Source of the DNA: Tenrec ecaudatus
Taxonomy: Eukaryota; Chordata; Mammalia; Afrosoricida; Tenrecidae
Length of the DNA: 64,000 nucleotides
NCBI RefSeq assembly: GCF_050624435.1
Contig: NC_134538.1
Location: 113,472,437-113,536,436, forward strand
Direction: 5' to 3'
Both the position numbers and the translations under genes were made by a program. Shown here piece after piece: positions 35,615-47,320 of this stretch; the first letter of the stretch is position 1, and each line of letters opens with the position of its first letter. A model generated the notes under the pieces. The model saw only the letters and a program-made list of their open reading frames with translations. It was not told the origin of the DNA and searched no databases.

Positions 35615-36872
35615 AGGGGGTACCCAGAAGAAACTGGATTTTTGTTTTCAAAGCTATGAATTTACAATTTTTTAACAAAACAATCTTATCACCTTCAAAG
35701 TACTCCCCACTGCACTTAATATATTTGTCAAATCCAGGATTCCATTCTTGGAAACACTTTTCAACTCATCTGTTTGGATGGCTGAGAGCACCTCCCTAAT
35801 GTTTTTGTTCACCTCTTCTATGTCATCAAATCACTGTCCTTTCATGTCTCTCTTCATTTGTGGAAACAAAAACAAGTTGCATGGAGCGAGGTCAGGCGAG
35901 TAAGGTGCATGTTGCATGGAGCGAGGTCAGGTGAGTAAGGTGCACGGGGCAAGAGGGGCGTGCTGTGTTTTTGCCAAAAGCTGGAGCACTTCGACAGCTG
36001 TGTGAGCAGGTGCATTGTGGTGGCAAAACCAGTCCCCTGTCTGCCACAGATTAGACCTTTTGTGTAGCACATAATTGCTCAATCTTTTCAGAACCTCTAA
36101 ATAGAAAAGCCCGTTTACTGTTGGCCCAGGTGGAACACACTCCACATGCATTCTTCCCCTCACATCTCAGCAAGCGAGCACTCTCTCCATCTTTGCCGCC
36201 ATGTGACGGGCTTTTTTCAGGCGAGGTGACTGTGGCGTCTACCACTGGCTTGATTGATGTTTGCTTCTGGGGTCTTAAGAATAGCACCGTGTCTCCTCCC
36301 CAGTAATGACCTTGGAAAAGCAATCCGGTCACTTCCTGAGGCACAACTTTCAGAACGATCCTTCTCATTCTCAAATCTTCCATTAACATTTGCTGAACTG
36401 AGCTCCAAGATAGTCCAGATCACTTCTCCATCTCTTCAATGGTCCATCATTTGTCTTTGAGCACAAATGCATGAATTTTGTCAGCACGTTTGTTTGTTCA
36501 GGAAGTTGACAGGTGTCCAGAATGAGGTTTGTCACCAATAGACATATCACCTTTTTTTGAAACAAGAAAACTACTAGTATAACTGAGATTTTCCCATAGC
36601 ACTGTCTTTGTAAGTTGTGTTCAACTTCACAACAGTGTCCTGAGCAAATAAGCAAATTTCACAGCAACACGTTGTTCTCTTAAATTGGCCATCACAAAAA
36701 CGAGGTTCGATTGAAACTGCTTTTATGAAAACATTCACTGTAACAGGATAGAACCTTCCCAGGCAGGCAGTGTCACTGGGTGCACTAACTCAGAGTGAAT
36801 TGCCCAATGCTCATCTAGCGGAAAAGTGGGTACTATTCTGTTTTGTTTTCTGTTTTTTTCAGGGTACTCTCT
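35615..36872 (-). mobile_element. Nearly full-length, inactivated mariner transposon
   Basis: About 1.26 kb, close to the usual 1.3 kb of mariner elements. The outer ends form imperfect inverted repeats: ggggtacccagaagaaactg on the left, and agagtaccctgaaaaaaaca when the right end is reversed. Minus-strand frames carry mariner (DD34D) transposase landmarks in order: a VKVVPQ..-like segment, 'GPTVNGLFYLEVLKRL', 'HHNAPAHTA' and 'PYSPDLAPC'. Two lesions are visible. The HHDNAPAH-type motif lacks its aspartate, which is the second catalytic residue. A 35-bp tandem duplication (35876-35945) then breaks the frame just after 'SPDLAPC'. The open pieces are 72, 78 and 112 codons. It is a dead DNA transposon, and the TA target side is compatible with the flanks. 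Confidence 0.9.
35876..35945 (-). repeat. 35-bp tandem duplication inside the mariner
   Basis: Units 35876-35910 and 35911-35945 start gttgcatggagcgaggtcag and differ by only two bases. Because 35 is not a multiple of three, the duplication shifts the transposase frame. Confidence 0.95.
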
Positions 36873-37044
36873 CATATATTTATTGTATTACTAAATGTAA
36901 CCTTAAAACATATGTATTTTAAAGATTACTTAAATATATGAAATTTGTGCTAAAATTATAGAATAGCTCTTATAAGTTATATACCTCATGAAAATGAGTG
37001 CAGCTAATACCATTAACATTGATTCTGTGCAAGATAAGGGAGTG

Positions 37045-37205
37045 GAGCCCTGGTTGCACAGTGGATGGATGCTTGGCTGCAAACCCAGAGCTCAGTGGGT
37101 CAAACTCACTAGCCATTTCTGGGGAAAATGTCCTGGCAGTCTGCTCCACATGCTCAGAAGCAACTCCATGGATCGGAAACAACTCAACATGCATGGGTGT
37201 AGAAT
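37045..37205 (+). repeat. AfroSINE
   Basis: 'gagccctggttgcacagtgg', 'tggctgcaaacccagagctc' and 'gatcggaaacaactcaac' give a plus-strand, diverged copy. Confidence 0.82.
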
Positions 37206-38885
37206 CACTACATGATTTTTAAAAGGAGCATTTCAGAGTCATGACCAGCTCTTAAAAGTCTCACCTTCATTCCACTGAAAATAATTAAAATCTGGTGTAT
37301 ACATATTAATTTTTATATGAGTACATACTATGGTATATGCATATATATATATACATACTTTGTTTAATCAGTAATCAAATGTGCCTTATAAATTGGGAAA
37401 GGCATAAATCATAGAGCCTTCCTAGGGCTATTTTAAAATTTAAAGGGTAAAAACATCAGAAATTGTTGTTTTTTCAACGAATACATTTGATACCATACAC
37501 TTTTCTATTCTGCAGACATACATTTTACAAGCTCCTTCTCTTTCTGGGATGCATGAATCATTATATGCCTCTCTTTCTCCTGACAAATGGCTCCAGGTCA
37601 CAACCAGGAATCCACTCAATGGGGAGTCAAGTCAGGCCCAATCAAGATTTTACAACTTTCCCAATGACTCTGCCTGGGCTTGCTTCAAGTCCTGAAAGGT
37701 TGCTTTTCCTCCTCCGTACTCTAAAGTGACTTTCAAATGTTATTACAACACTATCAGTATAATAAGGTCTCCACAAATTCAAGATTGATTTGCCTTAGTG
37801 AGGTCCACCGTTTGTAAGGTCCTGAAGTAGCTTGGACACATTATGGAAGACTTCAGTTCCTGCAGGCTCTTAGAATGACATGTACCTTGGCTGAACTTTG
37901 AAATAAATTCTATGTTTATCACTGTTTTACTGCATCCTTTTATTTTTGTTGGTTTCTATCACAAGCATGAACTCTCTTTCATCTTCCCATACTTTGTGTC
38001 AACACTGAAATTTATAGCATATGCATCTCAGTTTTTTTTCCCTACAAAACATCCTTGACAACTTAATGCCATAGTAAGTTCTCTTCTGCATGAACAAAAG
38101 AAACTCACTCAAGGTATCAGATCCTGGTTTGCTTTTCCCCTGAGTTTTCAGGAAGTTTCTCCACAATTTCCCAAGTCAAGCTATTTACCAGGCATATAAG
38201 AAAAACTGCAATTTAAAATTTCTTATGTACCTCAGAAGTTCTGAGCCTCTAATCCCATGAGATTTACTAGAGATTAAAGAAATTATTTTCCTTCACATTG
38301 AAGCATTTATTTGAAAAGTCAACAACTATTATCCTAATTCATGATCTTTAATTGCCTGAACACTAGTAAACATACTAGTAAGCATCAGACTCCATAATTC
38401 ACAATAATAAGAAAACATTCTTTGACCTTCAAATCCCCTAATTTGGAATGTATATTCTAATTTTAATGATAACTTCCATCTAATTTACCCATTTCATTCA
38501 CTTTTGTTTTTTATTATTTTTGTCTTCCATCAAATGTGTATTGATCTTCTATTATGGTTAACACTCAAGGCTAAGTGGTTGTGGTAGGGAAATAAGAACA
38601 TGTAGTTTCAACCTGAGCTGTTCTCCAGGACTCATGAGAGCCCTCATAAGCGTTGACAGGTTTGACAACAGCAGTACAGTTAGGGTGCAGGGAGGAGGGT
38701 TGTCATCAGCGCAGCTTACCGGCTCCATTGAACACTGGCAGGTTGCGGGGTCGCATCTGTCACTGTGCTTTTCAATCTTCTTTCTTTTATTTTTGGAAGA
38801 CTTCATTATTAAACCATTAGTTGTAATTTTTAAAACATTATAAATGTTTCCCTTCCTATTTCTTGTGACCCTGGCTTTCTTCATC
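37206..38885. other. Long AT-rich stretch without a recognised gene
   Basis: No repeat core or exon recognised. A small (TA)n lies at 37341-37352. Open frames, including 118 codons minus at 38558-38914, have no recognisable domain and run into the RTE. Confidence 0.45.
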
Positions 38886-38889
38886 AATG

Positions 38890-39957
38890 CATCTCCATGT
38901 GAGGCAGTGGACAATTCTTGGGGAGACTTTCCTTAGATGCTGTCTGGTTGACTCGCAGCAACCCTCTGTCTACCAGAACTCAACGTGGCCAGTCCTCCAT
39001 TGGCCCTCCGTACAACTCTTCCTCTGTCACATCCCATTGCTGTGTCCACTGCGTCATTCCCTAACATTGAACGTTTCCCCCATTGCACTCACTGTCCCCA
39101 GTGCCGACCACGATGTCCTTCTCCAGGAACTTGATATACCACGTCCAAAGTGCAGATGAGAAGTCGCCATTCACTTAAAGATAGTTCTGCTTGCGTTCCT
39201 CCCAAGATGGGCGGATGTGTATGTTCTTCTGGAAGTCCATGGTATTGTCAACATCACAATTCAAATGCATCGGTTCTTCTCCAGTTTTACTTCTTTCATT
39301 GTTCAGATTTCATATGAATGAAGATATCATGACTTGGGGCAGAGCCAGCTTAGTCCTCAAAATGAGGCTACACTGGATACCTTAAAATAGACTGTATTTG
39401 ACTTCTTGACTGCTGTTAGCACAAGCATCAATTTTTGCATCAAAGTGAAATAAAATCCTTGACAACTTCAGTCTTTTCTCCATTTAAAAATGTGTTGTTT
39501 ATTGTTTCAGATGTGAGTAACTTTGTTTTCTTTTGGTTGGTTTGAGGCGCTCTGGTGGCGTAGTGGTTACACACTGGGATCCAACTGCAAGATTAGCAGC
39601 TAAAAACCCCCAGCCACTCCTTGGAAGAAAGGATTTCTACTCCTGTACAGTGTTACAGTCTAGGGAACCCACAGGGGCAGACCTACCTTGTCATGTAGGG
39701 TCAGTAGGAGTCAGTGACACCTTCATGGACTCCCCTCATGATTTGTACTCCCCATGTTCTGATATTATCCCACAATCTCTCTCATGTTGTCATTAGTGTT
39801 AGATTTGCACATTTGTCCTTGAAATGGCCTCTAAATTCAGATGGAATATACCCAGTGGCATATTTTGGCCTTCATGTACTTGCTTTAATTTTCTTCAATT
39901 TCAACCTAAACTTGCACATTAACAATTGATGGTCTGTTGCTGGCTCTGATATTAGGA
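38890..39957 (-). mobile_element. RTE LINE sequence, minus strand
   Basis: The part 38890-39530 read in reverse runs from the late RT region ('aatggagaaaagactgaagt' and 'gttgtcaaggattttatttc') to the 3' end ('agggttgctgcgagtcaacc'). The part 39725-39957 read in reverse is the endonuclease-RT linker ('acagaccatcaattgttaat'). An AfroSINE lies between. The RT core is missing from this strand, so these may be two different insertions. Confidence 0.82.
39546..39722 (+). repeat. AfroSINE nested between RTE pieces
   Basis: Well-kept plus-strand copy: 'ctctggtggcgtagtggtta', 'cacaggggcagacctacctt' and 'ggagtcagtgacacc'. Confidence 0.92.
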
Positions 39958-39967
39958 GCGTTCAGGG

Positions 39968-41060
39968 CTTCAGGCCAGATTTAGAGGAGGGTGTGGAATG
40001 AGGGATATTATTACTGATATCAGATGACTCTTGGTTGAAAGCATAGAGTACCAGAAAGAGGGTTACTTAGGTTTTCTTGACTATTCCAAGGCATCCTACT
40101 CTATGGCTCATAACACGCGATGGATATCCTTGAGAAGAATGGGAATTCCAGAACACTTCACTGTGTTCATGCTGACCTTACACGTGGATCAAGAGACGAT
40201 TGTCTGAACAGAACAAGGGAATACTGCATAGTATAAAACCAGGAAAGGTGTGTGACAATCTCTCACCATACTTATTCAATCTGGATGCTTAGTTTATATG
40301 AGGAAGAACATGGCATCAGGATTAGAGGGAGGCTTCTTAACAACTTCCAGTTTGCAGATGATATTGCTTTGCTTGCTGGAAGTGAGGAGGAATTGAAGCA
40401 CTTGCTGATGAAGACCAAGGGTTGTGGTCTTCCATATGGATTACAACTCAATGTCAAGAATTCAAAAATCCTCAGAACTGGGCCAATAGGTAATATGATG
40501 AGAAATGGAAATAAGATCGAAGGTGTCAAAGATTTTATCTTGCTTGGATCTACTCTCAAGGCACATGGAAGCAGCAGACAAGACATCAAAAGATAGGTTA
40601 CTTTAAATAAATGTGCTTCACAAGCCCTCTTTAGAGTATTGGAAAGCAAAAATGTTACTTTGAGGACTAAGGTGCATCTGACCCAAGCCACAGTATTTTC
40701 ATTGCCTCACATGCATGTTAAATTGAACATTGAACAAAGACGATCAAAGAAGATTTGGTGAATTTTAATCGTGGTGTTGAGAAGAACATTGGAAGCACCA
40801 TGGGCTGCTGAAAGAAGTAAACCAAAGTGCTCTTTAGAGACGGTCGGTGAGACTTCCTCTTAAACACACGTGGCATGATGTCTGAAGAGGCCAGTCTCTG
40901 AAGAAGGACGTGGTGCTCGGGACAGTGGAGGGTCAGGGAAAGAGGATGTCCCTCAGAGAGATGGACTGACACCCTGGCTGCAACACTGGGCTCGAACTGA
41001 GGCTGGTGCAGGACTGGGCTGGGTCTTCTGCTATGCATGAGGTCTCTAGTCAAAGGCGCG
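39968..41060 (+). mobile_element. RTE LINE: RT core to 3' end
   Basis: Best preserved RT segment in the window. The open frame 40252-40596 (114 codons) contains the RT palm signature FADD, as in 'NFQFADDIALLAGSEEELKH', then 'GLQLNVKNSKIL' and 'ILLGSTLKAHGSS'. These are typical of RTE/BovB reverse transcriptases, which copy LINE RNA at the target site. Upstream (39968-40250) and downstream the frame is broken by stops. The element continues through 'gccagtctctgaagaaggac' and the 'agagatggactgaca' block to its 3' UTR. It starts immediately right of linker sequence in the opposite orientation. Confidence 0.92.
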
Positions 41061-41558
41061 CATCAATGACACCATCTTTTTCCACAAGTACAGTGAACTT
41101 GATTCTTGTGTATTCCACCTGATGATGTTCAAATGTATAATTACCATTTATTGTCAAGAAAAAGGTATTTGGGAGGAATAAGTCATTGGTCTTTCAAAAT
41201 CCTATCACACAATCCCCCTCTTTTTTCCAATCCCTTTCCCTCATCAATTCTTTCTCCTTTTCCCAACTTTGGCATTCCAGTCAATAGTAATTATCAGTGC
41301 ATTTTAATTGTATTGTGATACATTTTAGACAGAAGTTGGTAGAATTCCTCAATTTCTTCCTCATTGACATAGTGGTTAGAGTGTACATTTTAATAGTATT
41401 TGTATTAAATTGTGTTCCTTGTAGGCATTTGTATTATATCCCATTACAGTTCAAGATAGATCCCGGCATGTTCCTTTTGATGATGAATGAAACCACATTG
41501 CTTTTCAACGTGTTATTACTAGCACAGTGAACCATCTGCTAGCTAGTGCAATAAGCAG
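41061..41558. other. Spacer without a recognised gene
   Basis: Pyrimidine-rich then AT-rich sequence. No element recognised. Confidence 0.4.
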
Positions 41559-42239
41559 TGTGGGAGACCATATCCGACTGCCTCTGACTTCCCTGTTGAA
41601 CACGGCAGCGTCGGATATGCCTGCATCTCCATCCTTCTTTACCGTTTCTGACACCAGCTATTCCTTCCACAGCACTCGACTTCTATGCTGGGATCAAAAT
41701 GTGTTACAGTGGCCGCACAGAACTCACAGACGATACAGACAATTAAAGGTGTTTATTAGGGAAGTTAATTTGTTCCCCAAAGTCAGGATCAACACACAGT
41801 AAGGATATAGTCATTGGCCCACAGCAACATCTCTCCTCAGCCAGCAGGCAGGTCTTGCTCCCATCCTGGGCCCTCTCGGTCGCATGGTAGCCAAGTCTCC
41901 CTCTGCTCATCCTCTTAGTTTCATGGTCCCTTGGCTTTTGCCTCCGAGGATCAGGAAGCAGCCGGTGGTTCTCCCTTACAGCAGCTTGGTCCCAATGCTG
42001 GCCTCTTGCTCTGTCCCTGTTTCTCCAAGCCACGGTCCCTGGTGCTTCTGTTGACTTCTCCAACATTCTTGGGCCCTCTCTCTGTGTGTCTGCAGACACT
42101 TATACACGGAGGGAAGAGTTGGGTAGGGTGAGATTTTTGTCTTTTACCGGACCATACCCGCAGGGAAAAGAAAATAACAGTGCCTTAAGTCACGCCCTCT
42201 AGTAGTCTGAAAGATATACCGCACCCTAATCTTATAACA
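41559..42239 (-). repeat. Putative solitary retroviral-type LTR
   Basis: On the minus strand this segment has a TATA-like box (ccgtgtataagtg, near 42101), a polyadenylation signal (cctaataaacacc, near 41752) and an end 'atatggtctcccaca'. The 5' limit is uncertain (42179 or 42239). I see no internal viral coding sequence on either side, so it would be a solo LTR. The exact family is not recognised. Confidence 0.5.
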
Positions 42240-42329
42240 GCAAATGCCCTTTTAACGGGAATTATGGCTACAGACTTAGAGTCTAGAATTATACTACATC
42301 ACATAAAGAATTATGACTAGAAAAACCAT

Positions 42330-42790
42330 TAATTTTCTACATTTCACATTATCTCATTCAAAATGGTGCATGCCAGCCCATTTCGGTTCACCAATTCCTA
42401 GAATCTTTATTTTTATGAGTTCTATGTAATTTTTGACCACCACCAAGAGTCTAGATGCATACTGCATACATTCCACACTCTGATTATTAATGAATATTCA
42501 TATATTTCTTCCATTTGGGGTTCTGCTCCATGTGCAAATGAAAGTCCCTCAAACCTTGCTTCATCCATGTCCTTAAGATCAAGTTTGCTTTGTGGAGGCT
42601 GCTTTTCCTCGGTCATTCTCTGAGTATTGTCCCATCTTCTAGTACCGCCCTAACTAATATTCTACTACAATTCATGAGGGTTTCCATGGCTCCCCCTAAC
42701 AAGTGCACTGGCATTTCCTACTTTCTACTCTATCTTAGCGTGGCAGTTCCTGTGAAGCCCATCCACCAGGGGGGCCTGGCAGGCTCTTGA
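42330..42790 (-). mobile_element. RTE LINE 5' end with endonuclease start
   Basis: Read on the minus strand it has 'aagacatggatgaag'-type lead sequence, then 'ttgagggactttcatttgca' and 'atattcattaataatcagag', the region where the RTE endonuclease ORF begins. The 64-codon open frame 42422-42616 ends in an IRVWNVCSMHL segment, which resembles the first beta-strand (I.TWNVRSM) of the APE-type endonuclease. It is broken by stops soon after. This is the only 5' RTE end I recognise in the window. Confidence 0.7.
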
Positions 42791-42799
42791 AATACTGGT

Positions 42800-44180
42800 A
42801 ACATACGTTTCTGAAGCACGGCTACACAGAAGCCAGCACCGTAAGGCAAACTGACAGATATGTTGTGCAAATACAGGATTCACTTGCCAAGTAAACATAC
42901 AGAAGTAAACTATAATTTCACATATAAGCAATATTTAGAGAAGATTACATTACCACTTTATATCATCACGTATAGATTATCAGAAAATGATTTTTTATAT
43001 TTTCTTTATAGATTGCTAAATAAAAATCTATTGATGTAAAATATCATTGAAGTGCAACTGTACATTTCACTTTTTTTCTATAAATACATATAGACTATAA
43101 ATCACTACTGAAGGTTTTATTCTGCTTCTCGTGGTCTGTGAGTGACAGAAATATTTAAATTCTATGATAATCACAAACACTGGCTAGAAAGGATAACACA
43201 GTCATATACACATAACCCAGTTTAAAGTACACTCTAGAAATGCATAGTAATGTCCTCAGATTTTTTAACTTGACACTGAAATCTTGATTTACACGTGTAC
43301 TCACTTCTTCTTGGTGCTATGAAGAAGGTTGATGGAGGTAGAGTTACTAGGAGCTTGAGAAGTAAGCTAAGGCCAAGTAAGAATTATACGGCACATCAGT
43401 CTTCCTCCTTCATGCACCAGCGTTCCAGTTCACACATGCCAGGGTTCATTCTAAACAGAAGAGGCGTACGAATGTCTCTGCATATTTATAGGCAGTTCTC
43501 TCAGTAATGTCCTGTCTTAGTCTCATTAGGGTGCCTTAAAAAAGAAACAGTAACGTCTGAAAGGACCTACTTTGCCAATTAAATTCAAGACCCAGCTATC
43601 CATTCAGAAAGCAGGAAAGACTGTAAGATTCCAAAGTTATCCTCTCTGTCGATTTCCTCAGAAGATAAAGGATGAACACTGGGGTGTATCATAAAGAGGT
43701 TTTAAGAAAATGGAAAAGTACACTGGTGAGGAAAAGTCGGGGAGCTACACCTGGGAAAAAGCATATGCGGGCGTGATGATGTACCCACTCACGGTTTAGA
43801 GGAACAACGGTGGTCCATTGGGTCTTGTGGGGCAGCCTCACCCTCTCTACCAATGGCGCTGGTCACACTTCCTTGGATCCCTTGGAAATATCAACCCACT
43901 TCTTTGCAGAAGGGTTGGAGTGATGGAGACACTGCAAACTTGTACAGAGTTTAGACTATAGACCTACATCAAGAAAATCCTTAGAGGCAATGATTTTCAT
44001 GCTGATACTTATACTGAAGTTTTCTGTGAATTTAGAGCAATACTTTAGTCATAGCTACATTCAATGAAACTTTAGTCATATTATGTAATAATCATTTGTG
44101 AAATATGATTATAACTTAAGTATTTTATGATAGAAAGTATCTGAAAACAGTTTTTATTAAAACAAATGGAATCATATCAC
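42800..44180. other. Sequence without a recognised gene
   Basis: AT-rich to about 43520. From about 43680 to 43985 lies a GC-richer segment ('aggaacaacggtggtccatt', 'ttggaaatatcaacccactt') that reads like a dispersed repeat I cannot name. No coding candidate. Confidence 0.4.
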
Positions 44181-44181
44181 T

Positions 44182-44182
<1 letters not shown>

Positions 44183-44212
<30 letters not shown>
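44183..44212. repeat. (GT)n microsatellite
   Basis: About 15 uninterrupted TG units. Confidence 0.95.
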
Positions 44213-44214
<2 letters not shown>

Positions 44215-44885
44215 GTTTAAGCCAAATATAGATTCGGGATTCATAGTCTTCAACTACAGAAACATAATTAAATTAAGTTTTTATGGAGAGTTTTATATGA
44301 TGACCATCAATTTGTACAACTGGAATGTATTAAGAGGATGACGGGAATAGTTCATATCTATTTTGAAATGAACATTAAAAGTGACAGAAATCCTGAAACG
44401 CAGGCTGGCTTCTGTTTAGACTGGAAATGAAACAAAACTACCATTTGCTTGGATATTTATTGGAGAGTAATTTTGGTTTCTATTTATAAATGTAATTATT
44501 TTCCTTTCCATTAACAGTATGAAAAAAGAGACTTTCAACCACTCAAAGACATAATTAATATAAACATCTCTATTCTAATGTTATCATTAATTGCCAGGAC
44601 TCCACTGCCATCAATCCATGTGAGGCTGTTGACAGATCACCGTCCATAGACTGAGCTTGCCAGTACCCTGGAGTTTCAGGGGCAAGGTGGAGCTGGGCTA
44701 GGATTTCAGAGGGGCTCATTCACTAACTATCATGGCCCTTATTGAAATTTAAGAACAATTTTAAGACTATTTGTAATTAAAGACTAACAAAGCATGATCT
44801 GATCTAACTATGGGAAATGTAGTAAGGCTCATTATATTCTGAGCAGTCAAATGTTTGGTTAATATTATGATTAGCTTCTTTGTGT
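44213..44885. other. AT-rich sequence without a recognised gene
   Basis: Nothing recognised. The stretch 44596-44730 has a weak resemblance to a SINE tail (ccactgccatcaatcc). Confidence 0.4.
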
Positions 44886-44889
44886 ACTA

Positions 44890-45650
44890 CCAAATTGAGA
44901 AGAGATCCATATTTGTGCCCATTACAAAGAGAAGTTACCCCAAAGAGAATGGAAATTAATATCATTAATATCACACACAAGTAAAATGTTGTTGAAGATA
45001 GCGGAAGTACGTCTACTGGAGACGAGTGGATTCAGAAGAGGATGTGACTTGAAGAATGCCATTGTTGACATCAGATGAATCTTGCTTAAAGCACAGACTA
45101 TCAGAAATGTGTTTTCTTGACTTTGGAAAGTGTTTGACTGTCTGGATATGAGATAAGTAGCACTGAGAAGAATGGAAATTCCAGGGTACTTCTTTGGGCT
45201 GATACAAAGCCTCTGTATGGCCCAAGAACAGTTGTTTGAGCAGAACAAGGGAAAGCTGCCCCCTTGGAAGAGGTAACATCATGCAAAATGGAGAAAAGTT
45301 TGAGATTGGCAGGGATTTCATTTGTTTGGACCCACAGTCAGTGTTCATGGAAGCACAGCCAAGAAATCAAAGAGTATGCTGCATTGGGAAAATCGGTACA
45401 CGAAATGATGTGTTACACAGACTTCTTTAGAGTCTTGAAAAGCAAAACTGTCACGTGGGCTCTAAGGTGACCCCGAGCTAAGCCAGAGTAGGCCCAGTCA
45501 CCCCCATGATGAGACGGGGCAATGAAGACAGTCGACCGTAGAAGAAATTATACATTTTCACTGTAGTGTCGGTGAAAATATTGAAGTACTGTGAACTTCC
45601 AGATTAAAGAACAAATCAGCCTATGTCCACAATGCTCCTCACAGCTGAGA
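44890..45650 (+). mobile_element. RTE LINE, RT region, degenerate
   Basis: 'agatccatatttgtgcccat', 'attaatatcacacacaagta', 'gaagaatggaaattccaggg' and 'gttgtttgagcagaacaagg' follow RTE RT order, followed by the late RT part with 'aaagcaaaactgtcacg'. An internal part of the palm region is missing after about 45280. The sequence ends at 'caatgctcctcacag' without the 3' UTR. Confidence 0.83.
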
Positions 45651-45902
45651 GTAGTGAGATTTTGTCTCCCATGCTTTAGGTGTGTTGTGAAGAGAGCTCT
45701 GTTGGCTGTTGTGATTGTTTGTTTTTTAAAACTTAAATGCTGTCACTATGATGTGCTAAAATGCTTGGTCAAGAGAACAAAAAATAGACAGTAACAAGTA
45801 GCACAAATACACTTTTACACTTGCGGTGAAGTGAAATCACTTAGAATGACCCTTCTCCATGTCTTTAACTCCCACAGATGATTGAGTAAATTTTTTTAAA
45901 AA
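45651..45902. other. Spacer without a recognised gene
   Basis: Nothing recognised. Confidence 0.4.
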
Positions 45903-46117
45903 TCCAGCTCACTGCCATCGAGTCAAATTTGACTCGTAGTGGCCCTATAGAGATTCTATAGGACAGCACAGAATGACCCCTTAGGATTTCTGAGGCTGTA
46001 CATCTTTTTAAGAGTAGAAAACCTCATTTTCCCCCGAGGGAGTTGCTGGTGGATTCACACTGCTGATTTTGCACTTAGTAGCTCAACGCTTAACCCACTA
46101 TACCACCAGGACTCAAA
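45903..46117 (-). repeat. AfroSINE, full length
   Basis: The plus strand reads 'ctcactgccatcgagtcaaa', 'tagaaaacctcattttcccc', 'cccactataccaccaggact'. All SINE parts are present. Confidence 0.93.
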
Positions 46118-46228
46118 GTAGTGCGTGGAACACGTATAGAGAGAATTTGACAGTTTTCATGCTATTGAGTATATGAGAGACATCTCAGAAAAAGAAAGAT
46201 AAAATCCTGTGATCAAAAACAAAACAAG

Positions 46229-46277
46229 CAAAGGCAACACGCATGAAAGGCAGCACGCATGAAAGGCAACACGCATG
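46229..46277. repeat. 16-bp tandem repeat, three units
   Basis: Three near-identical copies of aaggcaacacgcatga. Confidence 0.85.
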
Positions 46278-46560
46278 GAACCCTCACTGATGTGGTGCAG
46301 AGGTCCCGCAGGTCAGAGCACTAAGATCATGAACAGCGCATAAAAGCCATCCTGAGAGCAGGAGGCAGAGCAGAGGATTCTTGGCCCGTGGAACAAGGCT
46401 GATGTAAGTGACCACATGGCTGAGAACCAGAACTTGAGAGGAATGCCTGCCATCATGGTGGAGAGGAGGTGGTGCAGACCAACGCACTATATCCTTAGCT
46501 TTGTACCATGTCAACCAAGCTCATAACACCTCCGTAAGCATAAATATTGTCTGGGCCTTC

Positions 46561-46575
46561 CGTGTGTGTGTGTAT

Positions 46576-46637
<62 letters not shown>

Positions 46638-46652
46638 GTATATATATATAAA
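46561..46652. repeat. (TAGA)n microsatellite with GT and TA flanks
   Basis: (GT)6, then about 15 perfect TAGA units (46577-46637), then (TA)5. Lengths are expected to be polymorphic. The 60-codon minus-strand frame of IYLS repeats is an artefact. Confidence 0.96.
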
Positions 46653-46654
46653 GA

Positions 46655-47320
46655 GAGAGATAATGGATTATAGCTAAACATCAAAACTAACACTCATCAC
46701 AACTGGACCAATGAGCAACATCATAACAAAATATTAAAGCTATAATATTTCATTTTATTTGGCTCCACATTTAAGATGCACGGAAGTTGATGTCAAGACA
46801 TCAAGCAACACAGTAGAGTGCACTGAGAAATTGCCCTGCAAAAGACCTATTTGTAGTTTTAAATGCAAAGAAAGACGGCCCTTTGAGAACTAACGGGAGC
46901 CTGAGCCACCATTTTTCGGTCACCTCTTCTGCATGTGACAAGCTGCACAGTGAACAAAGCCAACCAAGGGAGAATTGTTTTTGAATTAGGATATTGGCAA
47001 AGAGCACTGCATGCACTACGGACTGCTAAAATGACTTTTTGAAAGTCTATTTTGGAAGAGTTAGCATGCTCCTTAGAAGTGAGAATAACAAGACTTAATC
47101 TTAAGGATTTTGGAATTTTCTCCCGAGGATCATTCCCAGGAAAACCATTCAGTCCTCAAAGCCATGGATGGATGCAGCGGCTGCCACAATGGCAGGACTG
47201 GGTGGTGTTTTGCTGTGTTGTACAAGGCCCCGGTTTAAGTGGAGCCAGCTGGATGATACCTAGCAAAGACAATAGGGTTGGCAAATTGGGCTAGTGAGGC
47301 TAGTGAGGAGACCTTAAATT
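46655..47320 (+). mobile_element. RTE LINE, late RT part to 3' end
   Basis: 'actcatcacaactggaccaa' with 'tgagcaacatcataaca' matches the RTE segment after the RT palm. The sequence continues with 'cactacggactgctaaaatg' and 'catgctccttagaagtgaga', then 'tttcaggactgggtggtgtt'-like 3' sequence ending 'gatgatacctagcaaagac'. No frame is open throughout. Confidence 0.82.

Noticed and set aside
37045-37205. tRNA-like heads of AfroSINEs considered as tRNA genes
   Set aside because: They lack a foldable acceptor stem and anticodon arm and are followed by the SINE body.
40272-40691. Open frame of 139 codons on the minus strand
   Set aside because: Antisense shadow of the RTE reverse-transcriptase fragment, whose sense frame carries the real FADD motif.
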